Assembly: GCF_002165575.1 (NCBI RefSeq)
Contig: NZ_MXQF01000015.1
Span: forward strand, 62,001 to 126,000
Length of the DNA stretch: 64,000 bases
Source: Pseudoalteromonas sp. A601
Lineage (GTDB): Bacteria > Pseudomonadota > Gammaproteobacteria > Enterobacterales > Alteromonadaceae
Direction: 5' to 3'
Shown piece by piece: positions 7,402-16,494 of the stretch. The notes under the pieces were generated by a model that ran no database searches, was not told where the DNA came from, and worked only from the letters and a program-made list of their open reading frames with translations. The translations under genes were made by a program, and so were the position numbers. The first letter of the stretch is position 1; each line of letters starts with the position of its first letter.

Positions 7402-8217
7402 ATGGCCAACTACAAGCCTGACTTATCCTGCCAAAATAAATTCATTCCGATCAATTTTTCTGAGCAAATCCTGCCAGGCACATTTGAGTATGCCCTTTGT
7501 TATATTGTCGAAAATAAACTCGACTTGTCGGGCTTTGACGCGTGGTATAACAACGACAAAACAGGCGCTGCGGCGTATCCGCCCACGGTGATGTTAAAAA
7601 TTATTTTACTTGGCTATGCTCATGGGTTTATTCGTAGCCGCCGAATAGCTAAGGCCTGTGAGAACAATATTTTGTTCATGAGTGTGTCGGGCGATATTCA
7701 ACCTCATTACACATCAATAGCGGGATTCGTGGCTAAAATGCATGAGCAGATTGAACCGCTGTTCACGCAAGTGCTGATGGTATGTGATGAAGAAGGCTTG
7801 ATAGGGCGCAACATGTTTGCCATTGATGGTTGCAAATTAAAGTCAAATGCGAGTAAAGAATGGAGCGGCACATTCGATGAGCTAGGGCGTAAAAAAGCAA
7901 AACTAGAACGTGCGAGTAAACGTATTATTGAGCGTCATCAATCGCAAGATGGGCTGGGCGAGGAGTTAATAACACAGGATTTAAAACAAAAAGAAAAGCT
8001 GGATAAAAGTGCAGATAAAATCACCGAGTTCTTAGCGACCCATGAAGAAAAAACAGGCAGTAAAGGCAAGCCTGTTAAAAGTAATATTACCGACCCAGAT
8101 AGCGCGAAAATGACCACCTCAAAAGGGACAATCCAAGGCTACAATGGGATAGCGATAAATGACGATAAACATCAAATTATACTGCAAGCACAGGCATGGG
8201 GATCCCTTAGGTGCTAA
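7402..8217 (+). pseudogene. IS1182-like transposase, 3' truncated
   Basis: The 271-residue frame begins MANYKPDLSCQNKFIPINFS and has the IS1182-type arrangement: an N-terminal domain with YPPTVMLKIILLGYAHGFIRSRRIAKAC, the first catalytic aspartate in MFAIDGCKLKSNASKEWSGT, a long charged helical stretch (about 165-215), and the DPDSAKM-GIQGYNGIAINDDKHQIILQAQA region that normally precedes the second catalytic Asp. The family is usually 450 residues or more. Homology stops at about 8198 and the frame then runs into unrelated DNA (GSLRC) and ends, so the rest of the DDE domain is lost and it should be inactive. The left terminal repeat could not be defined. It lies 118 bases after the attC, so it probably inserted in or beside the cassette array. 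Confidence 0.8.
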
Positions 8218-8314
8218 CTTTATAATTGGTGCTTTTATTGGTGGCTTAACAGAAATTGTATTTTCATTGGTTATTTTCAATAAATCAAAAGGTTTAGTGT
8301 TAAAAAACGCATAA
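8201..8314 (+). pseudogene. C-terminal fragment of a membrane protein
   Basis: Directly after the transposase break, another frame reads DPLGANFIIGAFIGGLTEIV and a further hydrophobic run, then NKSKGLVLKNA and a stop at 8312-8314. It has no start and looks like the last 37 codons of an integral membrane protein whose front was removed. It may be the end of a second cassette gene, but no attC follows. The family is not recognised. Confidence 0.45.
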
Positions 8315-8534
8315 CCGGGGGGCTGGAGGTTTCTAACCTCAAGCTACCACATCAAATCTTGACTTCATACATCAACAGAATTAATTGGTTAAAAATTTTT
8401 GATATAACCTCTAAAAGTGCAGCGCCTCATATCCTCTTTGAGAAAATGAAGATTGCTGGCACATTAAACTCCATTACTTTAAACGTAAAACATCGGCGAA
8501 TTAGCATCTCTAATACACGCCGAGGTTTAATGCC
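8315..8534. other. non-coding or decayed stretch with a stem-loop
   Basis: No start-bearing gene is evident. One rightward frame stays open from about 8312 to 8538 without a start codon (ending SISNTRRGLMP) and may be debris. On the reverse strand CGGCG-TGT-ATTAG pairs with CTAAT-T-CGCCG (8494-8522), followed by a T-rich run, and could terminate the leftward gene at 8535. Confidence 0.4.
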
Positions 8535-9137
8535 TTAATCTGCTTTACGGTTAAGACTTATTAAACAGATTGCTAAAAGTAATGTTGCAATCATGCCTGA
8601 TGCACCAGCAACGCCTGATGGCAAGAATCCATCACGGCCACAGGTAATTAAAACACCATTGGCTAACATTGCAGCTGCGCCTGCAAAGGCTGTAAGGCCG
8701 CCAATTGCTTTGCCGCCTTTAGTGATAAAAGACAGGCCAAAAACAACGGCTGCTAATCCTAATAATAATTTAGCTGCGTAGTAAATCATGAATGATAGAG
8801 ACACCACGCCACCAATTAAAGGTTGTGCGCCTTCTACTGTGCCTGCAACTTTACCAAATGTAGAAAACAAAGTAAGACCAATGCTTACCTGGACTATGTT
8901 TAGGACTGCACTGAACGCGATTGCCGACCAGCCTAGTTGAGCGTTTTTTGCTTGCACCATAGCTGTGCCTGCAAAGGCAACCAGTAAAGTAAATACCAGT
9001 GCTTCTAGCCCCCAAGCCACCTGCCTTGAAAAGCTAATTTCAGCACTGTAAAGGGCTGAATAAATACCTTGTGATATTGCTAATAGCAACAATAACGATG
9101 CTGTAATTAGGGTGGTGCGTTTATGTGTAAATTCCAT
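8535..9137 (-). CDS. hypothetical integral membrane protein
   Basis: This 200-residue protein has about six hydrophobic segments (around residues 8-28, 40-60, 70-92, 108-132, 142-160, 176-195) separated by short polar loops, and Gly/Ala-rich helices such as TAFAGAAAMLANGVLITCG. AGAGGT lies six bases before the ATG. I recognise no family or catalytic motif. Its codon use and composition resemble the core genes more than the integron debris to its left. It stands alone, with a 340-base gap before the next gene. Confidence 0.6.
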   Translation of the reverse strand: MEFTHKRTTLITASLLLLLAISQGIYSALYSAEISFSRQVAWGLEALVFTLLVAFAGTAMVQAKNAQLGWSAIAFSAVLNIVQVSIGLTLFSTFGKVAGTVEGAQPLIGGVVSLSFMIYYAAKLLLGLAAVVFGLSFITKGGKAIGGLTAFAGAAAMLANGVLITCGRDGFLPSGVAGASGMIATLLLAICLISLNRKAD

Positions 9138-9477
9138 TATAGACCTCTTTTGATTTTATATTTGACGCTTTCAACAGTTGTTGCGGATTTAAATGTATCA
9201 AACTGCTTAGTTTCTGTATTTAAATAGCGTTTATTGCTGTAGGTATAAGACAGGTAAAGCGAGTTAATTATTTCACTTAAACCTATAAAAGAATTAATTA
9301 ATAACAAACAAGCTCAAGCTAAATTTTTTAATTCCCCCTAACTTTTCAAAGCCGCTTTGGTTAAGCCATGTGTGCCTATAAAACACGGCATTTTATAACC
9401 GTTTAGTGAATTGACTTTAAATTACTAAACGGGTGTTAATTTTGAGTATGTAGTGAAATGGTTTATTACTTACTTCG
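9138..9477. other. 340-base intergenic region, nothing recognised
   Basis: This AT-rich gap separates two leftward genes. It should hold the promoter of the gene at 8535 and the terminator of the gene at 9478. I see no strong hairpin with a T tract, no tRNA and no repeat. Confidence 0.4.
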
Positions 9478-10179
9478 TTAAGATAAAAACCTAAAATTAG
9501 ACCAGTCACTTAACGCAATGATTGTTTGCTTGGTAGGGGGCGCAATATAGATTAAACCTGCAATGGCAACTATTGATGCCAACGTAATTAATTTATTATC
9601 GAAGTCGGCTATTTTTAGCGCAGTGCCAAAAGAGCGTTTAATGGTGACATTATTTAAATCGACACTGTAAACTTCATCCAGTAATAAATGAATTAACCCG
9701 CCAAATAAAATAAAACCGCCCGCTAACCAGGCAAAAGTGGCTGCCTGAGCTGTTGATTGGTCATTAAGCTTCCATGTTACTTGCGTTGTTAATAATGCGC
9801 ATAGCACTAAAAATAGTAAAGAGTGGCAACTACCTCTATGCACTGTGATCCGTTCAAAAATGGGTCTAATTATGTATTTCATAAATCCGTAGACTAATAA
9901 CGGCACTACTATTAATTCAACAAAGCTAATTGTAATAATGAGCTCGGTTGTTATGTAATGCAGCACCAGTAATACAGCGCTGAGTGCGAATAAGTTAAAA
10001 ATAGTATCGAGTGATGTGGAGTTATCTGAATCTATGTCGGGTAATAAGCCGCCAATAGAACCTAAAAACCATAACCAAAGTGCGCCGCTTAAATCAACAT
10101 GGCCTGCAGATAATAAAGCGGCTGAACCTAAACCGGTGACGATGACGGCAGTATTTAGATGAGTATTGAAATTTGCCAT
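9478..10179 (-). CDS. YdjM-like metal-dependent hydrolase-type membrane protein (DUF457)
   Basis: From the ATG at 10179 (AAGAGA seven bases upstream; the longer 246-residue form lacks a binding site) the protein has 233 residues. MANFNTHLNTA opens it, then GSIGGLLPDIDSDNS around residue 42 and HRGSCHSLL around residue 118 supply the conserved Asp and His residues of the DUF457/YdjM (LexA-regulated inner membrane hydrolase-like) family. At least five membrane segments alternate with these motifs, and GGLIHLLLDEVYSVD provides a third conserved H-x(4)-D. The biochemical role of the family is not established. No LexA box was found in front of this copy. Confidence 0.72.
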   Translation of the reverse strand: MANFNTHLNTAVIVTGLGSAALLSAGHVDLSGALWLWFLGSIGGLLPDIDSDNSTSLDTIFNLFALSAVLLVLHYITTELIITISFVELIVVPLLVYGFMKYIIRPIFERITVHRGSCHSLLFLVLCALLTTQVTWKLNDQSTAQAATFAWLAGGFILFGGLIHLLLDEVYSVDLNNVTIKRSFGTALKIADFDNKLITLASIVAIAGLIYIAPPTKQTIIALSDWSNFRFLS

Positions 10180-10414
10180 TGTATCTCTTGATAAAAAAAT
10201 AGGTTGGCATTCTAGCAATCAAAAACTTAATTGTTCAATGTACTTTAAATAATTAAAGTGGCTGCCTTGTTTGATTTAGTGGAGAATTTTAGTCCGCTTA
10301 GCAAAGCATCATAGCGAAAGGTCATTTTCGAGTAATTTGATATTTATATTCTTGCCCCAATATCAATAGTCATTATTACAACAGGAACATGAGAAACAGG
10401 ACAGGCACATTTAT

Positions 10415-11230
10415 TTAATTTTCTCTTGTGATTATTTGATTTCGCCCTTGCTCTTTTGCGTGATATAACAATAGATCGGCTGTTTTTAACATTTTAGAGA
10501 GACTATTAGGTTCTTGTAGCGCTGTAGCAGAAAAATGAATAAACCCGCAACTAAGAGTTACATTTATATTATTTCCATTGGAACAGTTAAATATCTTATG
10601 CTCTGTTTCTGTAGATATTTCTTTTAACACTTTTAACGCTTCATCTTCACTGGCATCAAATAATAATACAAACTCTTCGCCGCCTGTACGATAAACATCT
10701 TTCTCAGATACTTTTTGCTGAAAAAGCTCTACCAGTTGCATCAATATATCATCCCCAACATCATGCCCGTAGGTATCATTAACTTTTTTAAAAAAGTCTA
10801 TGTCTAGCATGGCTAAGCCAACATCTTTTTCAGCTTTCGTTCGTTGCTCAAAATCATGTCTCAATGCCAGTAAGTTGTTTGCATTGGTTAATGGATCTTT
10901 TAAAGCTAGCACTGTCAACTGAGCTTGATTTTTTAGGCGGTTTTTTTCATAAACGTGCGCGATCCCCCAAACAATAAGATACGCTAAAACAAAGTTCGCT
11001 AATGGTTTTATACTTTGTATATTATAAACACCGACTAAAATCCAAGTGTATATGAACAAATACATGATGGAAAAGATAAAGCCAGGCCGTATACTATTTA
11101 AAAAATAAAATAAAACGGGTAACGTCATTCCCCATGCACCAATCGCCGTGTTTAAATTGCTCATGTAGGTTGCATAAGTCACTAATAGCATATATATGGA
11201 AGAGGTTATTAAACTGTATGATAGCCTCAA
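10415..11230 (-). CDS. membrane-bound diguanylate cyclase (GGDEF), probably 5' truncated
   Basis: The N-terminal 95 residues form about four or five membrane helices, followed by a short linker and a GGDEF domain with LTNANNLLALRHDFEQR, DIDFFKKVNDTYGHDVGDDIL and the active loop RTGGEEFVLLF. GGEEF is an active form, so cyclic-di-GMP synthesis is expected. The start is unclear: TTG at 11230 opens the frame, the first in-frame ATG is at 11191, and neither has a good ribosome binding site. The frame is open for nine further codons (LLKIRSDK-like) before a stop, suggesting coding once continued. The front meets a choloylglycine-hydrolase fragment at about 11235, so the original N-terminus is probably lost. 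Confidence 0.75.
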   Translation of the reverse strand: MRLSYSLITSSIYMLLVTYATYMSNLNTAIGAWGMTLPVLFYFLNSIRPGFIFSIMYLFIYTWILVGVYNIQSIKPLANFVLAYLIVWGIAHVYEKNRLKNQAQLTVLALKDPLTNANNLLALRHDFEQRTKAEKDVGLAMLDIDFFKKVNDTYGHDVGDDILMQLVELFQQKVSEKDVYRTGGEEFVLLFDASEDEALKVLKEISTETEHKIFNCSNGNNINVTLSCGFIHFSATALQEPNSLSKMLKTADLLLYHAKEQGRNQIITREN

Positions 11231-11234
11231 TTTA

Positions 11235-11648
11235 TCGCTTCGAATTTTTAACAGTCAAAATAAAGAGTTCCCTGTAACGGGGAGGAATATGGACTGGTAT
11301 TGGCAGTTAACCAGCAGTCTTTATGCATTTCCGGCAGGTTTGGAGCGCCAAGGAGTAGATCAAAATTTTGCAGATACAGAATATGGTAAAAACAATACCA
11401 GTATTCTAACATGTACATCAAGCTACAGAAGTCTTGTTACGGTATTAGAGTACCCGTCGTCAAAGGTTGCTTTTGCTGCCGCTGATGGCTTAAATGAAAA
11501 AGGACTGGTTATTAATGCGTTGTATGATGGTGAAACACGATTCCCTGATGAGACAAAATCAGATAAACCTCGTTTAAGTATTCTTCGTATGGTGCAATAT
11601 ACACTTGATACATGTGCAAGTGTTCAAGAGCCATACATAGTTAATTAA
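11235..11648 (+). pseudogene. choloylglycine hydrolase / penicillin V acylase family fragment
   Basis: The frame reads SLRIFNSQNKEFPVTGRNMD, then FPAGLERQGVDQ, KVAFAAADGLNEKGLVINAL and KPRLSILRMVQYTLDTCASV. These are the Ntn-hydrolase motifs of conjugated bile acid hydrolases and penicillin V acylases. In this family the chain starts with a processed, nucleophilic Cys just before the R-(I/V)-x(n)-TGRNMDW region; here that position falls at the breakpoint and no Cys is present. The open frame extends upstream to ATG 11196, but those residues are antisense to the cyclase gene. The protein also stops near residue 150, less than half the usual 330. It is a two-ended remnant and should be inactive. 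Confidence 0.75.
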
Positions 11649-11685
11649 CGAGTAGAGCGAGCATCAAATTGTCAAACTCTAGAGC

Positions 11686-11714
11686 AAAAAACTCCGTAAT
11701 AACGGAGTTTTTTT
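11686..11714. terminator. bidirectional rho-independent terminator
   Basis: AAAAAACTCCGT and ACGGAGTTTTTTT form a perfect stem around AATA. With A and T runs on the two sides it can act in both directions, ending the leftward DapA-like gene (stop at 11732) and any rightward transcript. Confidence 0.85.
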
Positions 11715-11731
11715 GTCAACTTTTGAAGTAA

Positions 11732-12703
11732 TCAGTCTATTAAACCCAGAGTCTCAAGTCTTTCTTTTGCTTTGATATAGCGTGTGTGAACATCATCAAT
11801 TTGCTGTTGAGTTAGTTTTTTACCAAAGGTACGAAGGCCTCCAGTTGTATCACTGTGATGAATGCCAAAAGCATACTTCAGATACTCTAGAAGTAGCGGC
11901 TGTGCATCAAGGTAAGATATAGAGTTCATAGCTTGAGATATTTTATTTGCCTCAGCCCATTCGCCCTTATTTACGTGCTCTTGCATAGTGACACTTGCTT
12001 TTGGAAATATACAACCAACACCTGTGATTCCACCGCATGCGCCAGCAAGGCCTGCATGTACAGTTACGGTATCTACACCAGCTAGTACTTTTAAGTCTTT
12101 ATTTTCTAGCATCATGGTTTCAATAACTGATACATCTATAGTAGATATTTTAAGCGCTGTTACTTCAGGTAAAGCAGCAAGTCTAGTAAGAAGATCAGTT
12201 GATAGCGCATGATAGCCAGCGGCGTCAGGGTTGTTATAAGGCATTATTGTTATGCCGGCCTCTTTTGCAGCTGTTGCAGAAAGTGCATAGTACTCATACA
12301 TTTCTTCATCAGAAGGTGACTCTTTTGTTTTGGGTGGCATCACCATTACGGTATCTACGCCAACAGTCGCGAGCTCTGTAACGATTTTGGCAAGCTCTTC
12401 TTTTGTTTCTGCTGCTGCGCCACTGATCAATGGCACATTGTATTCTTTAGCAACACTTGAAAGGGCTTGTAGTAAAGAAAGGCGTTGCTCAGAACTTAGG
12501 TAGCTGTTCTCACCCAGAGTACCAGAGCCAACAAGGCCTCCCATACGCGTGCCTCCTTTTCCTTGCACTTTTAAAATGTCTGCAGCGTATTTTTGCGTTG
12601 CATCAAGGTCAATTTCAACAGTCCCAGATTCTGTTTTTTTTAGCCATGTAAATACGGCTGGCATAACTGTATATCGCCAATCTTTACTATTTGTTTCCAT
12701 CAT
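11732..12703 (-). CDS. DapA-family deaminase/aldolase, candidate 1-pyrroline-4-hydroxy-2-carboxylate deaminase
   Basis: The protein is 323 residues from the ATG at 12703, chosen because AGAGGAAAT precedes it; nine extra upstream codons in frame lack a binding site and would cover the operator. It has the DHDPS-family elements: GTLGEN (61-66), Tyr156 in IMPYNNPDAAG and Schiff-base Lys185 in VTALKIS. The family splits or deaminates keto acids through a Lys imine. In trans-4-hydroxyproline catabolism a member converts 1-pyrroline-4-hydroxy-2-carboxylate to 2-oxoglutarate semialdehyde. Block 1 holds only a broken DapA-like gene, while this one lies beside an operator-like site related to the block 1 palindrome, so it may supply that step. 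Other keto-acid aldolase roles cannot be excluded. Confidence 0.75.
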   Translation of the reverse strand: MMETNSKDWRYTVMPAVFTWLKKTESGTVEIDLDATQKYAADILKVQGKGGTRMGGLVGSGTLGENSYLSSEQRLSLLQALSSVAKEYNVPLISGAAAETKEELAKIVTELATVGVDTVMVMPPKTKESPSDEEMYEYYALSATAAKEAGITIMPYNNPDAAGYHALSTDLLTRLAALPEVTALKISTIDVSVIETMMLENKDLKVLAGVDTVTVHAGLAGACGGITGVGCIFPKASVTMQEHVNKGEWAEANKISQAMNSISYLDAQPLLLEYLKYAFGIHHSDTTGGLRTFGKKLTQQQIDDVHTRYIKAKERLETLGLID

Positions 12704-12722
12704 ATTTCCTCTTTTAATTTCA

Positions 12723-12752
12723 TATTGCATACATTATACAAATTTATTGTAT
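12723..12752. promoter_or_regulatory. degenerate copy of the GntR-type operator
   Basis: TATTGCATACATTA (12723-12736) matches 12 of 14 bases of the palindrome at 1839. An inverted pair ATACAA (12736-12741) and TTGTAT (12747-12752), made of the same half-site bases, follows at once. The cluster ends about 20 bases before the DapA-like ATG on the reverse strand, a position suited to repression. Confidence 0.5.
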
Positions 12753-13250
12753 CAGTAAAATTAACTTCGGCAAGGCTGGGATAAGAATAAACTATAAATC
12801 CAGCTTAAAGTTCAATCACAGATAAGAGCGTATAGACAGTAAAAACGGTTACGTTTTACAGTTATGCCAAAAGCTTACCTTGTGAATTCTGTAATTACAT
12901 AGAGTTGTAGTGTTATCCAGCTTATGGTGCAGAGAATAAGCGAGCATAGACTTAATACATGCACTTTTTTAAAACTCACTCACGAAAAATCCGGCAAAGT
13001 CAAAATATTTCATGGGCTAACAGCAGAAGTCGTTGCGATAGGCAGACGGCCTCAATTTTTTATCCATTTCGAACGAAAAATTTTGATTGTAGTAGTCACT
13101 ATTTGCCATATAGAAATTAATCCCCTTAATTATTTCACTTTTTAAATTTATATTTAAATATGTAATTAACTGAATATAAACATAAAAAAGCCTAATCTTG
13201 ATTGTGGTTGTTTCATGTTTTTAATTTTATGTGAATTAAATGGATATTTA

Positions 13251-13266
13251 ATATTGTATACAATAT
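13251..13266. promoter_or_regulatory. 16-bp palindromic operator ATATTGTATACAATAT
   Basis: This is a perfect 16-bp palindrome whose inner 14 bases are identical to 1839-1852, over 11 kb away. It stands 71 bases before the TonB receptor start. The identity ties the receptor to the block 1 catabolic genes as one regulon. Confidence 0.75.
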
Positions 13267-13336
13267 GTAATAAGTGTATATTTTTTACGTCAGAGGTACG
13301 ACAGACAATAAATCAACAGGATCAAGGAACATTTAC

Positions 13337-16330
13337 ATGTTTACATATAATAAAAAGCAAACTCGGGGTGTGGGTGTAAAAACCCTATTGGCAACGGCAG
13401 TAACAGCAGCATTAATGATGACACCTGCTGCTCAGGCAGTTGATGGTAGTAGTATTGTGAAAGGCCACATTGTTGCGCAATCAGGCAGTGATTTAATTGG
13501 TGCAACAATTACGCTTAAGCATAAGAGTAAAGGTTTAGTCTACACCATCACAAGTAATGCTGAGGGCGATTACTTATTACGTAATGTACCTGTGGGTACT
13601 TATGACGTGACTATTGTAAAAGACGGTTACGAAACTATGACTGAAGAAAATGTTGATGTCACGATTGGTCAGTCAATTATCCTTGATGTACAACTTTTTA
13701 AAGCTGGCACCGACATTGAGCGTATCGCAGTAACCGGTTCAGCAATTCGTCGTGTTGATATGGCCTCTTCAACCTCTGGCTTAACGTTTAGCGATGCAGA
13801 GCTTAAAGCAATGCCAGTAAATACGGGTTTTGAGAGTATTGCGTTACTTGCACCAGGTACCGCGGCTCCAGGAGGCTCTAATTTTAAAGGTGCTTCTAGT
13901 TTTGGTGGTTCATCAGCAGCTGAAAATGGCTACTATTTTAATGGCTTGAATGTAACAAGTATTCGCACAGGGTTGGGTTCAATTCGTCTACCGTGGGAAG
14001 CTATTTCTCAAACTCAAGTTAAAACCGGTGGTGTAAGCCCTGAATTTGGTGGTGCATTAGGCGGTATCGTAAACGCTGTATCTAAATCAGGTGATAATGA
14101 TTTTAAATTTGGTGCAGAGGTACGCTGGGATCCTGATAGTCTTCGTAGTCAGCATGATTCAATATTCCAAGATAGCGGTACCATCAGTACCAATACGCAA
14201 CAGAGCAGTTACGATTTTAAAGAAGTACAGTTATGGGCGAGCGGTGCACTTATTGAAGATACGCTGTTCTTCTATGGCTTATTTGCTCCACGCAGAGAAG
14301 AGACTAACAGTGCTGGGCAAACCACTTTCTCTGATTTTGAGCGTGATGAAGACCGCTGGTTTACCAAAGTTGATTGGTTTATTAATGAAGATCACTCGGT
14401 TGGCTTCTCTGCGATGAATAACAAACGTACGTGGACCGATAAAACATTCGCTTATAACTGGCAAGATAATGTGGTAGGTGACCAACAAGGTGTAGATGCT
14501 CCTGGCGAAGATGGCGGTAATGTATACAGTATTAACTACAATGGCTATCTGACTGATACATTTTCAGTGTCAGCCGTTGTTGGCCGTGTTACAGAAAATG
14601 TTGAAAACGTTGTAGCATCACCTAACCCAGGTGTGTGGGATGAACGTGATGGCTTTGTAACGTTAAGTCAGCATACAAATTCCGGTATAACGGAAGAAGA
14701 ATATATTCGAGACCAAGCCAGAATTGATTTTAACTGGGACTTGGATATGCATTCAATCCAGTTTGGTATTGATTACACCAACGTGAAGGTTGATTACTTT
14801 GAAGGTCAAAATGGTATTGGGGACGCTGAAGGCTGGTGGACTATAAAAATAGCTGGCGAAAACGATGTCTCTGGTGCAGCACTAGGTAGTGATTTTATCG
14901 AAAGAAGGGTACGTAGCCGTGAGGTCGATTCTGATACCACTTCATTAGCGTTTTATATTAATGATTCATGGCAAGCAACTGATAATTTAGTGCTTAATAT
15001 GGGATTGCGTTATAGCCAGTTTGAAAATACGGTGACAGACGGCAGAGCATTTGTTGATATTGATAATCAAATCGCGCCACGTTTACAAGCTATTTATGAT
15101 GTATCGGGTGATGGTAGCGCGAAAATATTCGCCACATACGGGCGCTATTTTCAGCCAGTATCTGCGAACATGAATATCACTCAAGGTTCCGCATCTATTG
15201 AATGGTTTGAGTATTTCGATTTAGATCAATTAGAGGGCAATGGATCACCTTCTTTATTAGCTGATGGTTCTCCGAGCAGAGGCGACATGTTACGTGATAG
15301 ACGCTGGCGCCAGCGTGGTATTACAGAGCCTGGTTTAATTGCCTCGTCTTCTTTAAAACCAATGTACAGCGATGAGTTTACAATAGGTTATCAACAAGAA
15401 GTGTTTGATACGATGTCTGCGGGTGTACGTGCTATTTACCGTGATCTAGGTCGCAGTGTTGAAGATACCGATGTTGGTCCTGTGCTTGCTAAAAAGCTTG
15501 CTGAAATGGGTATCACCGATAACGTAGGGCAAGGTTCATATTATGTGCTTAATAACCCTGGTGAAGCGATTCAAATGTCGTATGACTTTGATGGTGATGG
15601 GGAAATTGATAACGTTAATTTGAGCGCTGAAGAACTTGCGTTACCAGAAGCTCAACGTAAATACCTCGCTCTTGAATTTACTTTAGATGGCAATGTTACG
15701 GATGATTTACGAATTAATACATCATACACATGGTCACATAGTTATGGTAACACTGAAGGTTTAGTTAAAACGGATAACAACCAAGCCGATCCAGGTTGGA
15801 CTACCTCATATGACTACGGTGATTTAATGGATCATGGCTATGGTAATTTACCTAATGACCACCGCCATGCGATCAAATTTAGTGGCGCGTATAATATTAC
15901 CGATTCACTGACTGTAGGTTTAGTGGCCAGAACAACATCGGGTCGTCCAAAGAGCTACTTCTCAGTGCATCCTGAAGGTGTTGATAGCTGTGAGCAAGGC
16001 AGCCCGTGGGATGCATGTGTGAGTAAATACTACGACCAAGCATCGCACTATGATGAAAACGGCAACCCAGCACCACGCGGAAGCAAAGGTAACTTACCTT
16101 GGTTAACTAATGTGGATATGTCACTGACTTATTATACGGACTTTTTTGGCTCTGACATGACCTTAAAAGGCACTGTATATAACTTATTTGATGGAGATAG
16201 CGCGATAAATATTAACGAAGAGCGCGCTCAGTATGGCGATAACGGCTTAGAGTTAAACCCTGATTATGGTTTAGTAACTAGCCGTCAAGGTGCTCGATAT
16301 GTATCGTTAACCGCGCGTATAGAATTTTAA
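13337..16330 (+). CDS. TonB-dependent receptor, Oar-like with carboxypeptidase-regulatory domain
   Basis: From the ATG at 13337 (AGGA eight bases upstream) the protein has 997 residues. A signal peptide (KTLLATAVTAALMMTPAAQA) precedes a CarboxypepD_reg-like domain (about residues 37-115: SDLIGATITLKHKSKG, GDYLLRNVPVGTYDV), a plug domain (MPVNTGFESIALLAPGTAAP; GGVSPEFGGALGGIVNAVSK) and a long beta barrel ending in aromatic F (ARIEF). Such receptors import large substrates across the outer membrane using TonB energy. The operator and gene neighbours suggest collagen-derived or hydroxyproline-containing peptides as ligand; that is inferred. The longer frame from 13274 would run through the operator region and lacks a binding site. 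It is only distantly like the two receptors at 45867 and 49284. Confidence 0.88.
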   Translation: MFTYNKKQTRGVGVKTLLATAVTAALMMTPAAQAVDGSSIVKGHIVAQSGSDLIGATITLKHKSKGLVYTITSNAEGDYLLRNVPVGTYDVTIVKDGYETMTEENVDVTIGQSIILDVQLFKAGTDIERIAVTGSAIRRVDMASSTSGLTFSDAELKAMPVNTGFESIALLAPGTAAPGGSNFKGASSFGGSSAAENGYYFNGLNVTSIRTGLGSIRLPWEAISQTQVKTGGVSPEFGGALGGIVNAVSKSGDNDFKFGAEVRWDPDSLRSQHDSIFQDSGTISTNTQQSSYDFKEVQLWASGALIEDTLFFYGLFAPRREETNSAGQTTFSDFERDEDRWFTKVDWFINEDHSVGFSAMNNKRTWTDKTFAYNWQDNVVGDQQGVDAPGEDGGNVYSINYNGYLTDTFSVSAVVGRVTENVENVVASPNPGVWDERDGFVTLSQHTNSGITEEEYIRDQARIDFNWDLDMHSIQFGIDYTNVKVDYFEGQNGIGDAEGWWTIKIAGENDVSGAALGSDFIERRVRSREVDSDTTSLAFYINDSWQATDNLVLNMGLRYSQFENTVTDGRAFVDIDNQIAPRLQAIYDVSGDGSAKIFATYGRYFQPVSANMNITQGSASIEWFEYFDLDQLEGNGSPSLLADGSPSRGDMLRDRRWRQRGITEPGLIASSSLKPMYSDEFTIGYQQEVFDTMSAGVRAIYRDLGRSVEDTDVGPVLAKKLAEMGITDNVGQGSYYVLNNPGEAIQMSYDFDGDGEIDNVNLSAEELALPEAQRKYLALEFTLDGNVTDDLRINTSYTWSHSYGNTEGLVKTDNNQADPGWTTSYDYGDLMDHGYGNLPNDHRHAIKFSGAYNITDSLTVGLVARTTSGRPKSYFSVHPEGVDSCEQGSPWDACVSKYYDQASHYDENGNPAPRGSKGNLPWLTNVDMSLTYYTDFFGSDMTLKGTVYNLFDGDSAININEERAQYGDNGLELNPDYGLVTSRQGARYVSLTARIEF

Positions 16331-16442
16331 GTTCCCTGGTAAGTGGCTGTAAATTGTCGTTTTAGTACTTAGTATTTAACAAGCGGAAACTAAAACTGAC
16401 AAAATGTTTAAGCACATTCTCATTGTGAGTAACACAGCCTTG

Positions 16443-16472
16443 ATGCTGAGTAGGTAACTGCTCAGCATTTTT
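16443..16472 (+). terminator. stem-loop with T tract after the TonB receptor
   Basis: ATGCTGAG (16443-16450) pairs with CTCAGCAT (16461-16468), followed by TTTTC. It lies between the receptor and the dehydratase gene, only 22 bases before the latter's ATG. It may reduce, rather than stop, transcription into the downstream enzymes. Confidence 0.65.
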
Positions 16473-16494
16473 CGTATAAATTTAAAGGTTACCT

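Larger units (their letters stand above)
12704..13336. promoter_or_regulatory. divergent control region of hydroxyproline block 2
   Basis: This 633-base AT-rich region lies between the leftward DapA-like gene and the rightward TonB receptor. It holds an operator-like cluster at 12723-12752 close to the DapA start and a perfect 16-bp palindrome at 13251-13266, 71 bases before the receptor ATG. A 73-codon frame at 12924-13145 has no binding site or recognisable motif and was not accepted. Confidence 0.6.

Noticed and set aside
8535-9137. Calling the small membrane protein an integron cassette gene.
   Set aside because: It is oriented opposite to the cassette and has no attC near it.
12924-13145. 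A 73-codon rightward frame between the DapA-like gene and the TonB receptor.
   Set aside because: No binding site, no recognisable motif, and it lies in a regulatory gap.
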